Source of the DNA: Chloroflexota bacterium
GTDB lineage: Bacteria > Chloroflexota > Anaerolineae > Anaerolineales > UBA4823
DNA: 5,353 nt
Reading direction: 5' to 3'
Assembly (NCBI GenBank): GCA_030669775.1
Contig: DAOVCZ010000150.1
Coordinates: 1-5,353 of the forward strand
The position numbers and the translations under genes were made by a program. The stretch's first letter is position 1. Every line of letters starts with the position of its first letter. Below, piece by piece: positions 5,268 through 5,353 of this stretch. The notes below the pieces were generated by a model. That model was not told the origin of the DNA. It saw only the letters and a list, made by a program, of their open reading frames with translations, and ran no database searches.

Positions 5268-5340
5268 CGGGGTGTAGCGCAGATGGCAGCGCGCCGCGTT
5301 TGGGACGCGGAGGTCAGCGGTTCAAGTCCGCTCACCCCGA
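5268..5340 (+). tRNA. tRNA-Pro (anticodon UGG)
   Basis: The 73-nt sequence folds into a complete cloverleaf with all stems fully paired: acceptor CGGGGTG/CACCCCG (5268-5274 and 5333-5339), D stem GCGC/GCGC (5277-5280 and 5289-5292), anticodon stem CCGCG/CGCGG (5294-5298 and 5306-5310), and T stem AGCGG/CCGCT (5316-5320 and 5328-5332). The anticodon loop TTTGGGA places TGG at 5301-5303, reading proline CCN codons. G37, the C1-G72 pair and A73 are typical of bacterial tRNA-Pro. The 3' CCA is not encoded (CTT follows), so it must be added by tRNA nucleotidyltransferase. No terminator is visible in the 13 nt left in the window. Confidence 0.97.
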
Positions 5341-5353
5341 CTTATGGAGTTAG

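Overview
The window looks like ordinary chromosomal housekeeping DNA of moderate G+C content. My best guess at the host is a Chloroflexota bacterium, perhaps of the Anaerolineae. That rests on an impression of the two-helix zinc-ribbon protein, the RadC and the enolase, and no similarity search was possible. Promoter-like elements follow the sigma-70 consensus and most start codons have a Shine-Dalgarno match. No mobile element, CRISPR array, phage gene or obvious horizontally acquired cassette was seen.

Layout, left to right. (i) Positions 1-158 (+) are the C-terminal end of a gene cut by the window edge. It encodes a membrane anchor with a short basic tail. Its stop overlaps the start of acylphosphatase (155-448, +) by ATGA, so the pair is probably co-transcribed and translationally coupled. 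(ii) radC (460-1158, -) converges on acylphosphatase with an 11-bp gap. (iii) A compact divergent promoter region (about 1170-1260) separates radC from a membrane-anchored double zinc-ribbon protein (1271-1882, +). (iv) That gene converges on enolase, with one hairpin terminator at 1888-1911 between them. (v) eno (1943-3244, -) and pyrG (3361-5013, -) run in the same direction and probably form a pyrG-eno transcription unit, a neighbourhood also known from E. coli. (vi) Between pyrG and a tRNA-Pro(UGG) gene (5268-5340, +) lies a 254-bp region with divergent promoters. It also holds a strong intrinsic terminator directed at pyrG but placed before its start codon, which is the hallmark of transcription attenuation.

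The enzymes are core metabolism. CTP synthase makes CTP from UTP, enolase makes phosphoenolpyruvate, and acylphosphatase hydrolyses acyl phosphates. RadC is a JAB/MPN-fold protein of uncertain role. The least understood protein is the zinc-ribbon membrane protein. The most interesting non-coding signals are the pyrG leader terminator, the overlapping radC/zinc-ribbon promoters with their palindromes, and two competing hairpins before eno. I see no convincing wholly new system; the regulatory readings are inferences from sequence alone.
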